A DNA stretch of 7,564 nt from Flavobacteriales bacterium UBA6969. GTDB taxonomy: Bacteria; Bacteroidota; Bacteroidia; Flavobacteriales_D; Sanyastnellaceae. Shown here piece by piece: positions 1-6,438 of the stretch. Both the position numbers and the translations under genes were made by a program. How positions within the stretch are numbered: position 1 is the first letter of the stretch; every line of letters begins with the position of its first letter. The stretch spans positions 1 through 7,564 of the forward strand of contig DJYV01000166.1 in NCBI GenBank assembly GCA_002448555.1. The letters are read 5' to 3'. The notes below the pieces were generated by a model. It saw only the letters and a list, made by a program, of their open reading frames with translations. It was not told the origin of the DNA and did not search any database.

Positions 1-190
1 GCAAGATTTCCGCACGCTCGGTGGGCATGGCAGCAAGTACCTCAGCACGGGATGGTCGTTCCGCCCCGGTTTTTTGCAAGAAGTGCGCGAATAAGGGCTC
101 ATCAACCACCCCAAAGTCCGGCCGCTGCGCAAAGCTGTACATTAAGGCTGTACTGCAGTTGCGGGGCCCAGACCAAAGGGAAACGGTCAT
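1..190 (-). CDS. Sulfotransferase-like P-loop protein, N-terminal fragment (runs off left edge)
   Basis: The minus strand from the ATG at 190-188 is open to the window edge: 63 codons, 3' end missing. The protein begins MTVSLWSGPRNCSTALMYSF, continues with AQRPDFGVVDEPLFAHF around residues 21-37, then a short helical stretch. SGPRNCSTAL resembles the phosphate-binding loop of PAPS-dependent sulfotransferases. SGPRN-STALMYSFAQR followed by DEPL is the N-terminal signature of a bacterial family usually annotated sulfotransferase-like. There is no signal peptide, so the protein is expected in the cytoplasm. The start lies 5 bp after the stop of the CotH gene, with no Shine-Dalgarno sequence, so it is probably the third gene of the LOX-CotH transcript. 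The true substrate of this family is not clear to me. A role in sulfating anything exported by the neighbours is only a guess. Confidence 0.8.
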   Translation of the reverse strand, partial: MTVSLWSGPRNCSTALMYSFAQRPDFGVVDEPLFAHFLQKTGAERPSRAEVLAAMPTERAEIL

Positions 191-195
191 GCCGA

Positions 196-3100
196 TTACC
201 GAACGACCGTTACGCTGCCTGTGTAACTCCGCGGCACCATCTCATGCACCGACTGAACTTCCAATCGGTACATGTATTGGCCATCCCGGACAAAGTGGTC
301 CCCATCCTGGTGCTGACCAATCCAAGGCTCCTTCGGGTCGAACGATTCAAACACCTTTTCTCCCCATCGGTTGATGACAATCAAGTGGTATGTCTCCGCG
401 ACAAACGAGGTGCCGACTGGCATGAACGCGTCGTTCAATCCATCGTTGTTCGGGCTGAATGCCGTTGGGACGTACACTGCGAAGTCAATCGGGACGAAGT
501 AAGCCACTAGCTCTTCTTCGTCTTGTTTGGGCAAGGTTATGTCCGCGGCTGTAGCGCTGGGGTTCGGCGCGGCATTGGCAATTTCCCATCGGTCAAAGGC
601 CCAATGTTCCACCGGTGCTGCCTCCGCGTTCAGCAAGCCCGCGATTTCAAGGCCACCTTCCCATTCGTCAGTGACAATGACCGCACCGCCTTCGATGCGG
701 ACGACGCCTTTGTTCGGCGGCTCCACCCGAACCTTCAGGTCGCTGTGTTCAATCACATTGAAGTGAGCGGTGTACGTAGCGGGTTCGGTGACGGAGATGC
801 TTCCAGCGGCATTGGCCATGGACGGCGCCACTTGAGGGCCGGTTGAGGACCAGCCCGTGAAGACGTGCCATTGATCCAGTCCGACAGCTTGGACGTCGTG
901 TGCGCCATATTCGAGCAATTCGGTTGCCGGGTAATTCAACAAGGCCGTGCCGTCCACATAAATTTCTCCCGCACCAGGAGGGTCCACCACAAACGTCGTC
1001 TCTTGGGGATCGGCATTCGAAGCGAAGTAAGCGGCCAAGGTCGCATCGCCATTCAAGGTGAAACCGAGGTAGGGATTGGTGGGATCGTTCAGGGTGATTT
1101 CCCCGTCCAGAACCTGCCAAAACAAGAAGACCTCACCCATCGACTCTTCCGCCGTGAGCTCCATCGGAACTCCGGCAAAGTAGGTCGCATCCATCGGCAC
1201 GTCGAATGGGCCAATGTCCACCGAATTCACTTGCACCTCGCCCATTCCATCGATAATGAGCGTCAAGGTTACGGATTCCACTTCATAGCAATCCTCAAGG
1301 CCGTTGATGAGCATTTCCGCACACCGCTCCTCGATGAAGTCGTGGATTTCATCCACATTGGCCATCCAGCCGTCGTAGCTCCCGCCCCAACGATCGATGT
1401 GCCGATCCATCTCGGGCTCGATGACGTTGATCATGCTATCCAGCACTGCATGCATGTTGTCACAACTGAAGTGCGTGTTGCTCAAGTCGGCCCAACGGTT
1501 AATGTAGGTTGCCCAAAAATCTTCGTTTTCCATCAAGGAATTGAAAATCGGGATGTGCCCTTGGCCGCCCACGTTACCAAGTGACTCGGGATTGCAGGGA
1601 TCGGCGTCAGCACCTTGAGACGGTATGCCGGTGTAGTTTGCACCATGGCCAAACGTGTTGTCCATGTCCCACAGCGCGTAGCGCCACTTCTTACCGCTGC
1701 CATCGGGATGGCGACCACGCCACCAAGCGGTATTCCAATTCAACCAGTCGGCGCATACCGTGAAGGAATTCAGCAGGTAATAGTCGATCAGGCTCATCAC
1801 GTTGTAGACGCTCGTAACGTAATCGTAGTTATCCGGATCGGTCATGTCTTGACCGGTCACGAAGTTCACCAGCGGCATCCAATCGGCATCGTCCCCGTAC
1901 TCTATCCACGTGCCGCCCCACGTCTTGATGAAGTCCACAAAGTGACGCGGTTGGTCGTAGTACTCCGTGGTGAAATCAAGGTCATCCACCTTCTCACGGT
2001 ATTCGTACACGCCCCAGTATTGGCCATTGAGGTAGACGATGCAGCTTTCGTTGGTTCGTTCGTCGACGTGCAAGTCAGCCAAGTGGCTGAGCGTCTGCAC
2101 GTAGGCATCGCGGATGTGTCCACCTCCGGAACTCGGGTAGTTGTCATTCGCTGCGGCCTTGAAAATCAAACGTTGGTATACATCGCGGTCCTTGACATGA
2201 AAGAGCTCCTCCAACAGGCCGTAGCTGTGGCCCATCTGATCGCGGGTGATGTAGTCAAATCCCCTCTGCGGATACGCATTTGAGTCGTTTCCGTGCTCAT
2301 TGGAATCGCCGTAGCCTTCACACCAATACGTACCATCGGGATGGAAAAATTCGATGTGGCACGGCTCATCAGCTCCACCGCCCCATCCACCTGGCCATGT
2401 ACCGTCCTCTTGACCATCGCCAGAAACCGATACCACGATAATACTGTGGTTGTCATCACCTGTGAAATAGGTGTTGGTGTTGATGTGCGAATCCGCGTAG
2501 GCGCCAGTCGGGTCAAAACACCGCGCGCGGATGACCGTCGTTTCATTGACCGCGATGGGGGCCGTGTACAAGGGGCTGCCTGGGTTCGGTGCATACCCGT
2601 CCGTCGTGTATCGGATCTCGTAGCCAGCAGGAGCTGTAATGGCCACGTTGGTGCCGCCCGCATAGTATCCGGATTCTTCTTGGAACTCTGGAGTAGGCGA
2701 GTATTCTGTGAAGAAACTGCCCCCATTGGAGTTGCCTGGCGTGGGATTCGTGCAGACACGCCATTGACCCGCTGAACCATCCGCATCTCGGGACCAGCTG
2801 TGATCCGCCTGTGTCGGTGTCCAATCTTCGTAAAAGGTGTACGATTCGAGGATGTTCCCCGCAGGATCTGAGAACACGACCGATTCCCCCATCGTTTGCG
2901 TCACCTTGAAATTCGTATTCAGGCTGCCTCCGACGTAGAGATTCTCGGGGACTTCCCCCTCGTTGGAGCAAATAATCAACAGGTAGCCACCGGCTGGCAC
3001 GGTCGTGCCCGCCGGAATTTCAAACATCTGTGGGTTGTCCGGATTATCGGATAACCAGTGGCCGTCGAGGTCAACCTCCGTAGGGCCTTCGTTGTAAAAT

Positions 3101-3249
3101 TCGATGTAATCTTCGTTGTCACCGTTAACGCCCAGCGTGTAGTTGCTGGCAGAAAACTCATTGATGATGACTTGCGCTGAAGCTGCTGAGACAACCAAGC
3201 ACGCAAGGGTGGCAAGGAAAGGGGGGTTCAAGAGGTGCTTACGCATCAT
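196..3249 (-). CDS. Secreted CotH-kinase protein with lamin-tail domain, beta-repeats and T9SS type B sorting domain
   Basis: A 1017-residue exported protein. Residues 1-25 form a signal peptide, with cleavage expected at ASA|QV. Residues 27-175 match a lamin-tail domain (IINEFSASN, then DYIEFYNEG and LDGHWLSDN). Residues about 180-265 look like the chitobiase/hexosaminidase C-terminal Fn3-like domain (YEIRYTTDGYAPNPGSPLY). Residues about 268-655 are a CotH kinase domain: AAANDNY at 365-371, HIRDAYVQTLS at 378-388, LNGQYWGVYEYREKVDD at 407-423 and the metal-site-like DMDNTFG at 528-534. CotH family proteins are atypical secreted kinases; Bacillus CotH phosphorylates spore-coat proteins. Residues 657-920 hold three roughly 85-residue beta-repeats. 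Residues 926-1017 are the gliding-motility-associated (CHU_C, type B T9SS) domain, with YVPTAFSPNNDGLND and INRWGEKVFES. The ATG overlaps the LOX stop as ATGA. A second in-frame ATG follows at once (3246-3244) and is an equally possible start. Kinase activity is inferred from the family; the partner substrate is unknown. Confidence 0.93.
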   Translation of the reverse strand: MMRKHLLNPPFLATLACLVVSAASAQVIINEFSASNYTLGVNGDNEDYIEFYNEGPTEVDLDGHWLSDNPDNPQMFEIPAGTTVPAGGYLLIICSNEGEVPENLYVGGSLNTNFKVTQTMGESVVFSDPAGNILESYTFYEDWTPTQADHSWSRDADGSAGQWRVCTNPTPGNSNGGSFFTEYSPTPEFQEESGYYAGGTNVAITAPAGYEIRYTTDGYAPNPGSPLYTAPIAVNETTVIRARCFDPTGAYADSHINTNTYFTGDDNHSIIVVSVSGDGQEDGTWPGGWGGGADEPCHIEFFHPDGTYWCEGYGDSNEHGNDSNAYPQRGFDYITRDQMGHSYGLLEELFHVKDRDVYQRLIFKAAANDNYPSSGGGHIRDAYVQTLSHLADLHVDERTNESCIVYLNGQYWGVYEYREKVDDLDFTTEYYDQPRHFVDFIKTWGGTWIEYGDDADWMPLVNFVTGQDMTDPDNYDYVTSVYNVMSLIDYYLLNSFTVCADWLNWNTAWWRGRHPDGSGKKWRYALWDMDNTFGHGANYTGIPSQGADADPCNPESLGNVGGQGHIPIFNSLMENEDFWATYINRWADLSNTHFSCDNMHAVLDSMINVIEPEMDRHIDRWGGSYDGWMANVDEIHDFIEERCAEMLINGLEDCYEVESVTLTLIIDGMGEVQVNSVDIGPFDVPMDATYFAGVPMELTAEESMGEVFLFWQVLDGEITLNDPTNPYLGFTLNGDATLAAYFASNADPQETTFVVDPPGAGEIYVDGTALLNYPATELLEYGAHDVQAVGLDQWHVFTGWSSTGPQVAPSMANAAGSISVTEPATYTAHFNVIEHSDLKVRVEPPNKGVVRIEGGAVIVTDEWEGGLEIAGLLNAEAAPVEHWAFDRWEIANAAPNPSATAADITLPKQDEEELVAYFVPIDFAVYVPTAFSPNNDGLNDAFMPVGTSFVAETYHLIVINRWGEKVFESFDPKEPWIGQHQDGDHFVRDGQYMYRLEVQSVHEMVPRSYTGSVTVVR
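3246..3249 (-). other. ATGA stop/start overlap coupling LOX and CotH genes
   Basis: The TGA of the LOX gene (3248-3246) lies inside the ATG-A of the CotH gene (start 3249-3247), a 4-bp overlap. No purine-rich ribosome-binding sequence precedes the CotH start. Termination-reinitiation (translational coupling) on one mRNA is therefore the simplest reading. The two proteins are then likely made together. Confidence 0.85.
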
Positions 3250-6167
3250 TGAATGTTCAATTGGCCGGTAAATACTGGCGTTGCAGGTCCAGTTAGGGTG
3301 TAAAGGTAGGTTCCACCTCGCAGCGCGCCGCGGTCAATGTTATACGAGGTGCCTGTGGGGTTCGCAGTGTGTACCACACGACCGGTGGGGTCGGTGATGG
3401 TCAACTGCATGGGTTGCCGGGTGGGATTGGCAAACCGCAACGTGGCGTAGTCCGTCATCGGATTGGGGTAAAGCATAGGCGCTTCAGCGTCCACGGTTTC
3501 GGCAATACCACTCGCGGTTATGCACCCTTCCTCAATGACATTCAGCGTATTGTGGTAGGCCTCGTTTACAACGTCTGTAACGAAATCAATGCACACTTCG
3601 TCTTCAATGGACGCCCAGTACAGACGCACCAGCGGCACAAACTCATAGTGCTTTGGGAAACTCATATCCTCATATGACAGGCCAATGACCTCCACTCCAC
3701 CGGGCGTGAAGGAAGGCGTAATGGAATACTCAATGGGGTCCGCGAGGCTCACCGCAGAAGAAATCGCCATGCCGCTCATGGAGAACTGGAATCCGACGAT
3801 GCGGTTGTTCGGGTTGTGCACGTAAATGTCCATGTACTGCTGGCCCCAGTTGACGGCGCCGATGGTAAAATGCACCGTATCGAAAGGATTGACAATATGA
3901 TTTACCGGGAACTCGCACTTGTCATGGATTCCCGAGCTATCAGGATGTTGGTGGAGCTCATTGAAAAGCTGACAGAGCGCCAAGTGTGCGGCATCCGTTA
4001 CCGTGATGTCATCGTCTTGGTCAACGTCCGTGCAGGGCAGCGCTTCGATGTCGTCGCCAAGGATGTGCTCTACATACGCCACGGCGTCGGCGTATTCTTG
4101 TGCTCCGTTGTTATCGAGATCGCCCATCAAGGCCGTCCCGTTGCAATCGCCGTTGCAATCGGTCTCGGCCGTACCGAACTCCGTGCCTTCACAATCACTG
4201 AACGGCTCGCAGTCACCGATGACATCCACTTCCAATTCACCGGTCGAACGGTCGAGGTTGATGCAGACGGCTGCGTGGTTGTTGTCATACGAGTTCTCGG
4301 CTCGACCGAGGGCATCCGGGATGAAATCGTAGTTCGCCCGAACGATCAAGTAATAGGTGCCGTCCTCGACATCGGTTACATCAATCCATTGGCAGCTCAA
4401 CCCAGAACCGTAAATGTCACCGCAGCCCGCTGAAATGCCCATATTTCCGCAGCCGTATTGGCCGGTGCCGCCGCCGCTGCACTCGAGGTCCATGACGCAA
4501 AATCCGTTTTTGAATCCAATTGGGATGTACTGGCCATCGAGCGTGAACAAATCGTACTTCGCATAACCTTTGTGGTGCCAGTGGCTGTGGCAATCGCCCC
4601 ATTCAAACTGGTTGTTGTCCGCCTGGCTGGGCACACCGATGTAGTAATCAAGTGTTCCGATGTTGAGGATGTGGGTCGTGAAGCGAACCAACTCCCGGTC
4701 GCCGTAGCCATTCAAGCAGCCTTCGTCGATGTAGCAGTCTGTCTCACTCACCTGCATCACTTGGGTTGACAGGCTGTTGACGATGGCTTCTGCACTCACA
4801 ATCAAATCTGGACCGGTGCAATCGGGATCTCCGGCATAAATACAATCTCCGTTGTCTACCTCTGCGAGTGGGTTGTAGTTGCAGGCTTCTTCATCCGTGC
4901 ACCCTGTTGCAGGACCGGCAAAATTGAAAACCCAATCAAAGCCATCGGCACACGTGCCATCGGGATCGGCCAACAATAACTCGGCATCGAAACTGATGTC
5001 CGAACTGGTCGAATTAATCTGGTGAACTTCAACCGCCAGCACATTCAACCCGTTGTTCATGTTCAGCACGACAGGGTATTCGTACAACTGCGATTCGTTC
5101 CCGCCGATGATTTCGCTCAACGCTGTGGTTTCGGAATTCACGAATCCGTCAGGCATGTTGCTTCGCATGATCTCAACCCCGTTGAGGTAGACCACAGCGC
5201 CGTCATCGCGGCGCAAGCGCAACAAGCCCTCCATTCCTGAACCCGATTCTCCGGTGTATTCAAAGGCATGACGGAAGTACGTCGTAATGTGTTTGTCCGA
5301 TGCGTTGTCGCCGTATGATACGGTGGTCGCTTCATCTCCATCACCGTATCCCAGTTCCGCATTTCCGGAATCCCAATCGGCATCGTCGTAATCCGCTGCG
5401 GTCCATTCAGAACCCAAATCCTCACCTTGGTCATGGTACGCCCACTCAGATTCAAGGTCAACAAGCGAAGCGTAATCAGGCGAACCTAACCCCATTCGTA
5501 TCCAAACGGGAGCTCCTCCTTCCAACAGCACCGTCAAGTTAGCTTCATCACCGCACCCGCCTTCTTCATCGTCAAAATAGATGGAGCCCTCGTTGGTGTT
5601 GTCGAAGCTGCCCATGTTGCAGTAGTCGTAAATCCAGAGCTTGGTATCGCAGCCGGATCCGCACGTATTGAATTCGTACATACCATTAGCAGGCGGCGTG
5701 AAAACATACCACGCATTGCCTTGGGTTTGCTCAATCGTGCCGTAATCCGATTCGTCAAGCTCGAACGCATCGTTGCATGTCGACCCCGGTGCGCAATCAA
5801 AGTTCACCGTCTCGCCGTACCCGTAATCTCCTCCGGATGCGATTTCCGTGCCGTCTTGGGAGAGTGTATAGCCACCGGGCGCGAAGATCCCATCGCCGTA
5901 CGAATCGAACATGCTGAATTGCAAACAAGGCTGTTCAATGGTGGCATCAAAACAGATGACGTCTCCTTCTGCGTCCCCCGACGCGATGACGTTGCCTTGG
6001 TAAGAAAGTTCCCAAGAAATTTCGTTGGGGTAGCCGTCCGGTTCGATGACCACCTCGATGGTGGTTTCGCCGTCAGCGCATTGACTCCAAGCCGGAGCCA
6101 TGGCAAGGTAGAGGCATGAAGTCAGCGCGCACGAAAGCGCGTAAAAACGGGTCGAAAATGCCAACAT
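3246..6167 (-). CDS. Secreted multidomain lysyl oxidase with T9SS type A sorting domain
   Basis: A 973-residue exported protein from the ATG at 6167; an in-frame TTG at 6188 would add 7 residues. Signal peptide 1-28 (AWS|QC). Residues 30-125 are a Cys-containing beta domain (DSYGDGIF) and 128-228 a PPC-like domain. Residues 234-400 are a galactose-binding-like jelly roll (DDGAVVYLNGVEI, LNVLAVEVHQ), and 422-442 a GCTDEEACNY repeat. Residues 453-653 are a lysyl oxidase catalytic domain. Copper ligands H527, H529 and H531 lie in WGDCHSHWHH. K553 (GFKNGFC) and Y586 (CGDIYG) match the human LOX K320 and Y355 that form the lysyl tyrosylquinone. Ten cysteines (478, 484, 526, 557, 563, 573, 582, 592, 635, 653) line up with the five LOX disulfides. 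Then come a dockerin-like segment (680-735), a cohesin-like beta-sandwich (748-885) and a type A sorting domain with YPNP at 900-903. Family reaction: oxidative deamination of peptidyl lysine to an aldehyde, giving cross-links. It overlaps the CotH gene by 4 bp. Confidence 0.93.
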   Translation of the reverse strand: MLAFSTRFYALSCALTSCLYLAMAPAWSQCADGETTIEVVIEPDGYPNEISWELSYQGNVIASGDAEGDVICFDATIEQPCLQFSMFDSYGDGIFAPGGYTLSQDGTEIASGGDYGYGETVNFDCAPGSTCNDAFELDESDYGTIEQTQGNAWYVFTPPANGMYEFNTCGSGCDTKLWIYDYCNMGSFDNTNEGSIYFDDEEGGCGDEANLTVLLEGGAPVWIRMGLGSPDYASLVDLESEWAYHDQGEDLGSEWTAADYDDADWDSGNAELGYGDGDEATTVSYGDNASDKHITTYFRHAFEYTGESGSGMEGLLRLRRDDGAVVYLNGVEIMRSNMPDGFVNSETTALSEIIGGNESQLYEYPVVLNMNNGLNVLAVEVHQINSTSSDISFDAELLLADPDGTCADGFDWVFNFAGPATGCTDEEACNYNPLAEVDNGDCIYAGDPDCTGPDLIVSAEAIVNSLSTQVMQVSETDCYIDEGCLNGYGDRELVRFTTHILNIGTLDYYIGVPSQADNNQFEWGDCHSHWHHKGYAKYDLFTLDGQYIPIGFKNGFCVMDLECSGGGTGQYGCGNMGISAGCGDIYGSGLSCQWIDVTDVEDGTYYLIVRANYDFIPDALGRAENSYDNNHAAVCINLDRSTGELEVDVIGDCEPFSDCEGTEFGTAETDCNGDCNGTALMGDLDNNGAQEYADAVAYVEHILGDDIEALPCTDVDQDDDITVTDAAHLALCQLFNELHQHPDSSGIHDKCEFPVNHIVNPFDTVHFTIGAVNWGQQYMDIYVHNPNNRIVGFQFSMSGMAISSAVSLADPIEYSITPSFTPGGVEVIGLSYEDMSFPKHYEFVPLVRLYWASIEDEVCIDFVTDVVNEAYHNTLNVIEEGCITASGIAETVDAEAPMLYPNPMTDYATLRFANPTRQPMQLTITDPTGRVVHTANPTGTSYNIDRGALRGGTYLYTLTGPATPVFTGQLNIQ

Positions 6168-6192
6168 AGGTTTCAATTTGGTGGTCAAACTC

Positions 6193-6200
6193 CGAAGATA
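6193..6200 (-). promoter_or_regulatory. Possible Bacteroidota -7 element for the LOX operon
   Basis: On the minus strand the octamer TATCTTCG differs by one base from the Bacteroidota -7 consensus TAnnTTTG. It sits about 25 bp before the ATG at 6167. A transcript starting a few bases downstream would begin near 6188, the alternative TTG. This favours the ATG at 6167 as the real start. No convincing TTTG-type -33 element is seen upstream, so the call is weak. Confidence 0.3.
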
Positions 6201-6250
6201 ATCAATCCTTTACACTCGAACACCAGAGCCGCATAAAGGGTTGCACCAGC

Positions 6251-6268
6251 CCGCAACAAAAAATGCGG
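6251..6268. repeat. Short inverted repeat in the divergent region
   Basis: CCGCA at 6251-6255 pairs with TGCGG at 6264-6268 around an A-rich 8-base loop. It lies just upstream of the -7-like element of the microprotein gene and could be an operator half-site pair. A 5-bp stem is short enough to occur by chance. Confidence 0.25.
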
Positions 6269-6278
6269 AAGAATCCGT

Positions 6279-6286
6279 TATTTTTG
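6279..6286 (+). promoter_or_regulatory. Probable Bacteroidota -7 element for the microprotein gene
   Basis: TATTTTTG matches TAnnTTTG exactly and ends 4 bp before the ATG at 6291. No TTTG is found 17-23 bp upstream where the -33 element should be. If this is the promoter, transcription would start at or next to the start codon, giving a leaderless or nearly leaderless mRNA. Confidence 0.4.
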
Positions 6287-6290
6287 CTGC

Positions 6291-6419
6291 ATGGCACACG
6301 ACCCTTCTCACGACCACGGACACCACGCAGAGCCAGAACAAAATGAAATCGGCGGACCCGTCGTTTTTGCGCTGATTCTGTTTGGATTGGTGATTACCAT
6401 CATCGCCTTCTTGGCGTAG
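6291..6419 (+). CDS. His-rich single-pass membrane microprotein (42 aa), unknown function
   Basis: A 42-residue ORF with an ATG start at 6291 and a TAG stop at 6417-6419. The N-terminal tail is polar and His-rich: MAHDPSHDHGHHAEPE has five His in the first 12 residues, followed by acidic residues. Residues 23-42 (PVVFALILFGLVITIIAFLA) form one strongly hydrophobic segment that ends the protein. This split into a charged tail and one clean transmembrane helix would be unlikely in a chance ORF of this size. It is the only strong candidate on the plus strand, divergent from the LOX operon and ending 19 bp before the stop of the convergent S46 peptidase gene. The His tail could bind a metal, and the neighbouring LOX needs copper, but the link is speculative. 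I do not recognise the family; small respiratory-complex subunits also have this shape. Confidence 0.65.
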   Translation: MAHDPSHDHGHHAEPEQNEIGGPVVFALILFGLVITIIAFLA

Positions 6420-6438
6420 TCCAACCCGCACGCAGTCT

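Larger units (their letters stand above)
6168..6290. promoter_or_regulatory. Divergent intergenic region between the LOX operon and the microprotein gene
   Basis: This 123-bp gap separates the LOX start (minus strand) from the small plus-strand ORF, and it is the only sizeable non-coding stretch in the window. It is AT-richer than the flanking genes. It holds a -7-like element for each direction and a short inverted repeat. The promoter(s) for the LOX-CotH-sulfotransferase-like transcript should lie here. No riboswitch or other structured RNA was recognised. Confidence 0.55.

Noticed and set aside
21..510. Plus-strand open frames at the left edge
   Set aside because: The minus strand here encodes the CHU_C domain and the sulfotransferase-like N-terminus, both recognisable. 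The plus frames have no features.
865..2283. Long plus-strand open frames (865-1584 and 1615-2283) opposite the CotH gene
   Set aside because: They are antisense to a clearly coding frame with recognisable CotH and repeat motifs. Their translations show no domain, signal or membrane pattern, and GC-rich codon use commonly leaves antisense frames open.
2166..2786. 206-codon minus-strand open frame within the CotH gene
   Set aside because: It is an out-of-frame shadow rich in Thr, Arg and Ser. The main frame carries the CotH and chitobiase-C-like motifs continuously, so there is no frameshift or overlapping gene.
3816..4433. 205-codon plus-strand open frame opposite the LOX gene
   Set aside because: It lies antisense to the dockerin/LOX coding region, has low-complexity Val/Ile/Arg-rich composition and shows no family features.
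6420..6438. Possible bidirectional terminator between the convergent microprotein and peptidase genes
   Set aside because: The 19-bp gap shows no GC-rich hairpin followed by a T run on either strand.
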